The notes beneath the pieces were generated by a model. That model saw nothing but the letters and a program-made list of their open reading frames with translations. It did no database searches and was not told the origin of the DNA. Below are positions 5,503 through 6,924 of a DNA stretch of 6,924 nt, piece by piece; position 1 is the stretch's first letter; every line of letters begins with the position of its first letter. Source of the DNA: CAZTWC01 sp964617105 [NCBI: uncultured Myxococcia bacterium] (GTDB lineage Bacteria > CAZTWC01). Where the stretch lies: positions 1-6,924 of the forward strand of contig CAZTWC010000206.1 in NCBI GenBank assembly GCA_964617105.1. The letters are read 5' to 3'. The position numbers and the translations under genes are program-made.

Positions 5503-6924
5503 CCCCGTCATAATTTCAGAAGCCTCCTTGGCAACCTCTGGAATTGAAGAATTAGCCAGGTAGCTAAACAGAGGAACAACTTGCTCCCCTTTTTGCACTA
5601 AAGAGTGGATCGCCTTAATAACAACTAAGGCGGATCTCTCTTTACTAAATATTTCAATTAGTAATTGCACATAGTTAGGTGGCAAAAAGGCAAAACCAAG
5701 AGTATAGGCGGAAGAGGATCTGACTATTTCACTGGGATCGGTCTTCAGCATGGTTAAAATAACCTGACCCGCCTTTAAAGATGGGATAAATCGAAGCGCA
5801 TTAACCGCAGCCCCTCTAACCTCATGGTTAGTGCTCTGGGTGTACCTAATAATTAAATCCATATATTCCAGAGGAGCACTATTACCTAAAGCACTCAAAA
5901 GCCCTATTTGTTTCATTGGATCTTTGGCTGATTGCAGGTCTTGAGCCAATCTGGACAAGATCTCTTTTCTAGACTCGGGATGCTCTTTTTTCATGCTGTC
6001 GGCCATTTTGCCCAACATTAGAGATGCATCTTCTTGTAAAGATGGATCCTGCCCATCAGAAGAGTAAATATCCATTAAAGGGTTCACATCATGAGGTTGG
6101 GGGGCAGTGATCTCTCCCATAGCCTGAATTGCTTGGCTTCTGGTAGAAATATCCATGTTGTTGTCCAATACAACTTTAGATAACATCTGATGGGCTCCAC
6201 TGTTTCCACTCTCCCCTAAGGCATCAATAATGCTGTTGAGTGCAAAGCTATTGAGTTTCTCTTTTTGCTCCAACCATTTTTCCAAGTTAGTCAAAGTGTG
6301 CTGAGGGGCAGCCTTCATTAACACTTTGATATCTGAATAGATTTTGAAACCCTCTTTGGGACTAATCTCATTGGCCTGACTAACCTGCTTATAGAGATCT
6401 TCCATAGCAAGTTCAAACTGCTCCTTGTCAAAATAGTCACTCTGTTCCAGGGTGTCCATCATAGTGCTATCATCAACCGCTGCTGTGGAATCTGAAGGTC
6501 CATACAAATAAGAAGTTATTGCATCTTCAATATCTCCCAGAGATTTCTGGTCTAGATTAATAGTAGTACCCACACCAACAATCTCAACCCTATTGATATA
6601 CTTCGTCTCCATACCTTCAGCGTCAATCTCTAACTCTACCATCCCTTTGGCTTCACGGAGTAGACCAGAGGTGGTATGGTATTTACTAGAGATACCACCG
6701 TTGATGTTTATTTTTGCCTTTGAGAGATCGAGAGCCTGATTTGCACCGTTTATTGTTCCCATAATTTTAATAACGTTAACAGGGGTTTTTTTAATAGAAA
6801 CCAAATTGTCATTTTCCATCTCTTTAACCATCTGCCAAGAAACTGTTGTAGTGCCTCCATCGTCAATCTCAACATCCCACACTTTGGCACCCGCTGATGG
6901 CGGTGATGGTAATAGCATCAAAGA
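5494..6924 (-). CDS. Exported helical-repeat protein resembling the vitellogenin N-domain (5' end outside window)
   Basis: The frame is open to the window edge. At least 475 residues are visible, numbered here from the TTG codon at 6921. The first visible residues (SLMLLPSPPSAGA then KVWDVEI) look like the end of a signal peptide cut after AGA, so the true start is probably only a little way outside. Residues 13-150 are beta-like, with repeated short hydrophobic strands. Residues 155-475 are helical repeats of HEAT type, for example ALNSIIDALGESGNSGAHQM (227-246), QIGLLSALGNSAPLEYMDLI (338-357) and EVRGAAVNALRFIPS (367-381). The order of segments (an alpha region with a LxxLxKWL helix, IIDALGxxGxxxA, an AxQAMGEITAPQ step, then ALGNS) parallels the helical N-domain of vitellogenin and microsomal triglyceride transfer protein. 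A generic HEAT scaffold is the alternative. It is likely periplasmic or extracellular and the first visible gene of a pair with the Cys-rich secreted protein. Export and repeats are fairly sure; the vitellogenin link is tentative. Confidence 0.78.
   Translation of the reverse strand, partial: SLMLLPSPPSAGAKVWDVEIDDGGTTTVSWQMVKEMENDNLVSIKKTPVNVIKIMGTINGANQALDLSKAKININGGISSKYHTTSGLLREAKGMVELEIDAEGMETKYINRVEIVGVGTTINLDQKSLGDIEDAITSYLYGPSDSTAAVDDSTMMDTLEQSDYFDKEQFELAMEDLYKQVSQANEISPKEGFKIYSDIKVLMKAAPQHTLTNLEKWLEQKEKLNSFALNSIIDALGESGNSGAHQMLSKVVLDNNMDISTRSQAIQAMGEITAPQPHDVNPLMDIYSSDGQDPSLQEDASLMLGKMADSMKKEHPESRKEILSRLAQDLQSAKDPMKQIGLLSALGNSAPLEYMDLIIRYTQSTNHEVRGAAVNALRFIPSLKAGQVILTMLKTDPSEIVRSSSAYTLGFAFLPPNYVQLLIEIFSKERSALVVIKAIHSLVQKGEQVVPLFSYLANSSIPEVAKEASEIMTGGR

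Noticed and set aside
5202-5547. Overlapping plus-strand frames opposite the secreted protein
   Set aside because: They are antisense to a gene with a clear signal peptide and structured product, and have no family resemblance of their own.
6916-6921. TTG/ATG codons as the start of the helical-repeat gene
   Set aside because: The frame stays open to the window edge, and the residues here look like the hydrophobic core and cleavage end of a signal peptide, so a start further upstream is more likely.

Overview
The window is moderately AT-rich DNA from a bacterium. Gene content points to a Gram-negative lineage of the deltaproteobacterial or myxobacterial type, or an uncultured phylum with a similar signalling repertoire. 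The evidence is a STAS/zinc-ribbon/PilZ protein of a kind I associate with Myxococcota and relatives, a STAND-type ATPase/TPR regulator, and two exported proteins. I cannot name the species.

The layout is two convergent blocks. On the + strand (1-4087), three genes are closely spaced. They are the 3' end of a large AAA/STAND ATPase with a TPR tail, a complete LarA-type nickel-pincer 2-hydroxyacid racemase beginning 3 nt after the first gene's stop, and a STAS/Cys4/PilZ protein 23 nt further on. Their spacing suggests one transcript. If so, it joins a signal-sensing ATPase, a racemase and an apparent signalling adaptor. The genes LarA needs for its cofactor (larB, larC, larE) are not in the window.

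On the - strand (6924 down to 4139) are, in transcription order, an exported alpha-helical repeat protein that runs off the window, a Cys-rich exported beta-type protein 43 nt downstream, and a 65-residue four-cysteine protein. The repeat region of the first protein resembles the helical N-domain of animal vitellogenin/microsomal triglyceride transfer proteins. This suggests that it and its secreted neighbour may form a two-component envelope lipid- or ligand-handling system. That is inference from sequence patterns only. The four-cysteine protein has its own strong ribosome site, a candidate promoter and a palindrome over the predicted transcription start.

The two blocks meet tail to tail at 4088-4138, where no convincing intrinsic terminator is visible. 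No RNA genes, CRISPR arrays or insertion sequences were seen.
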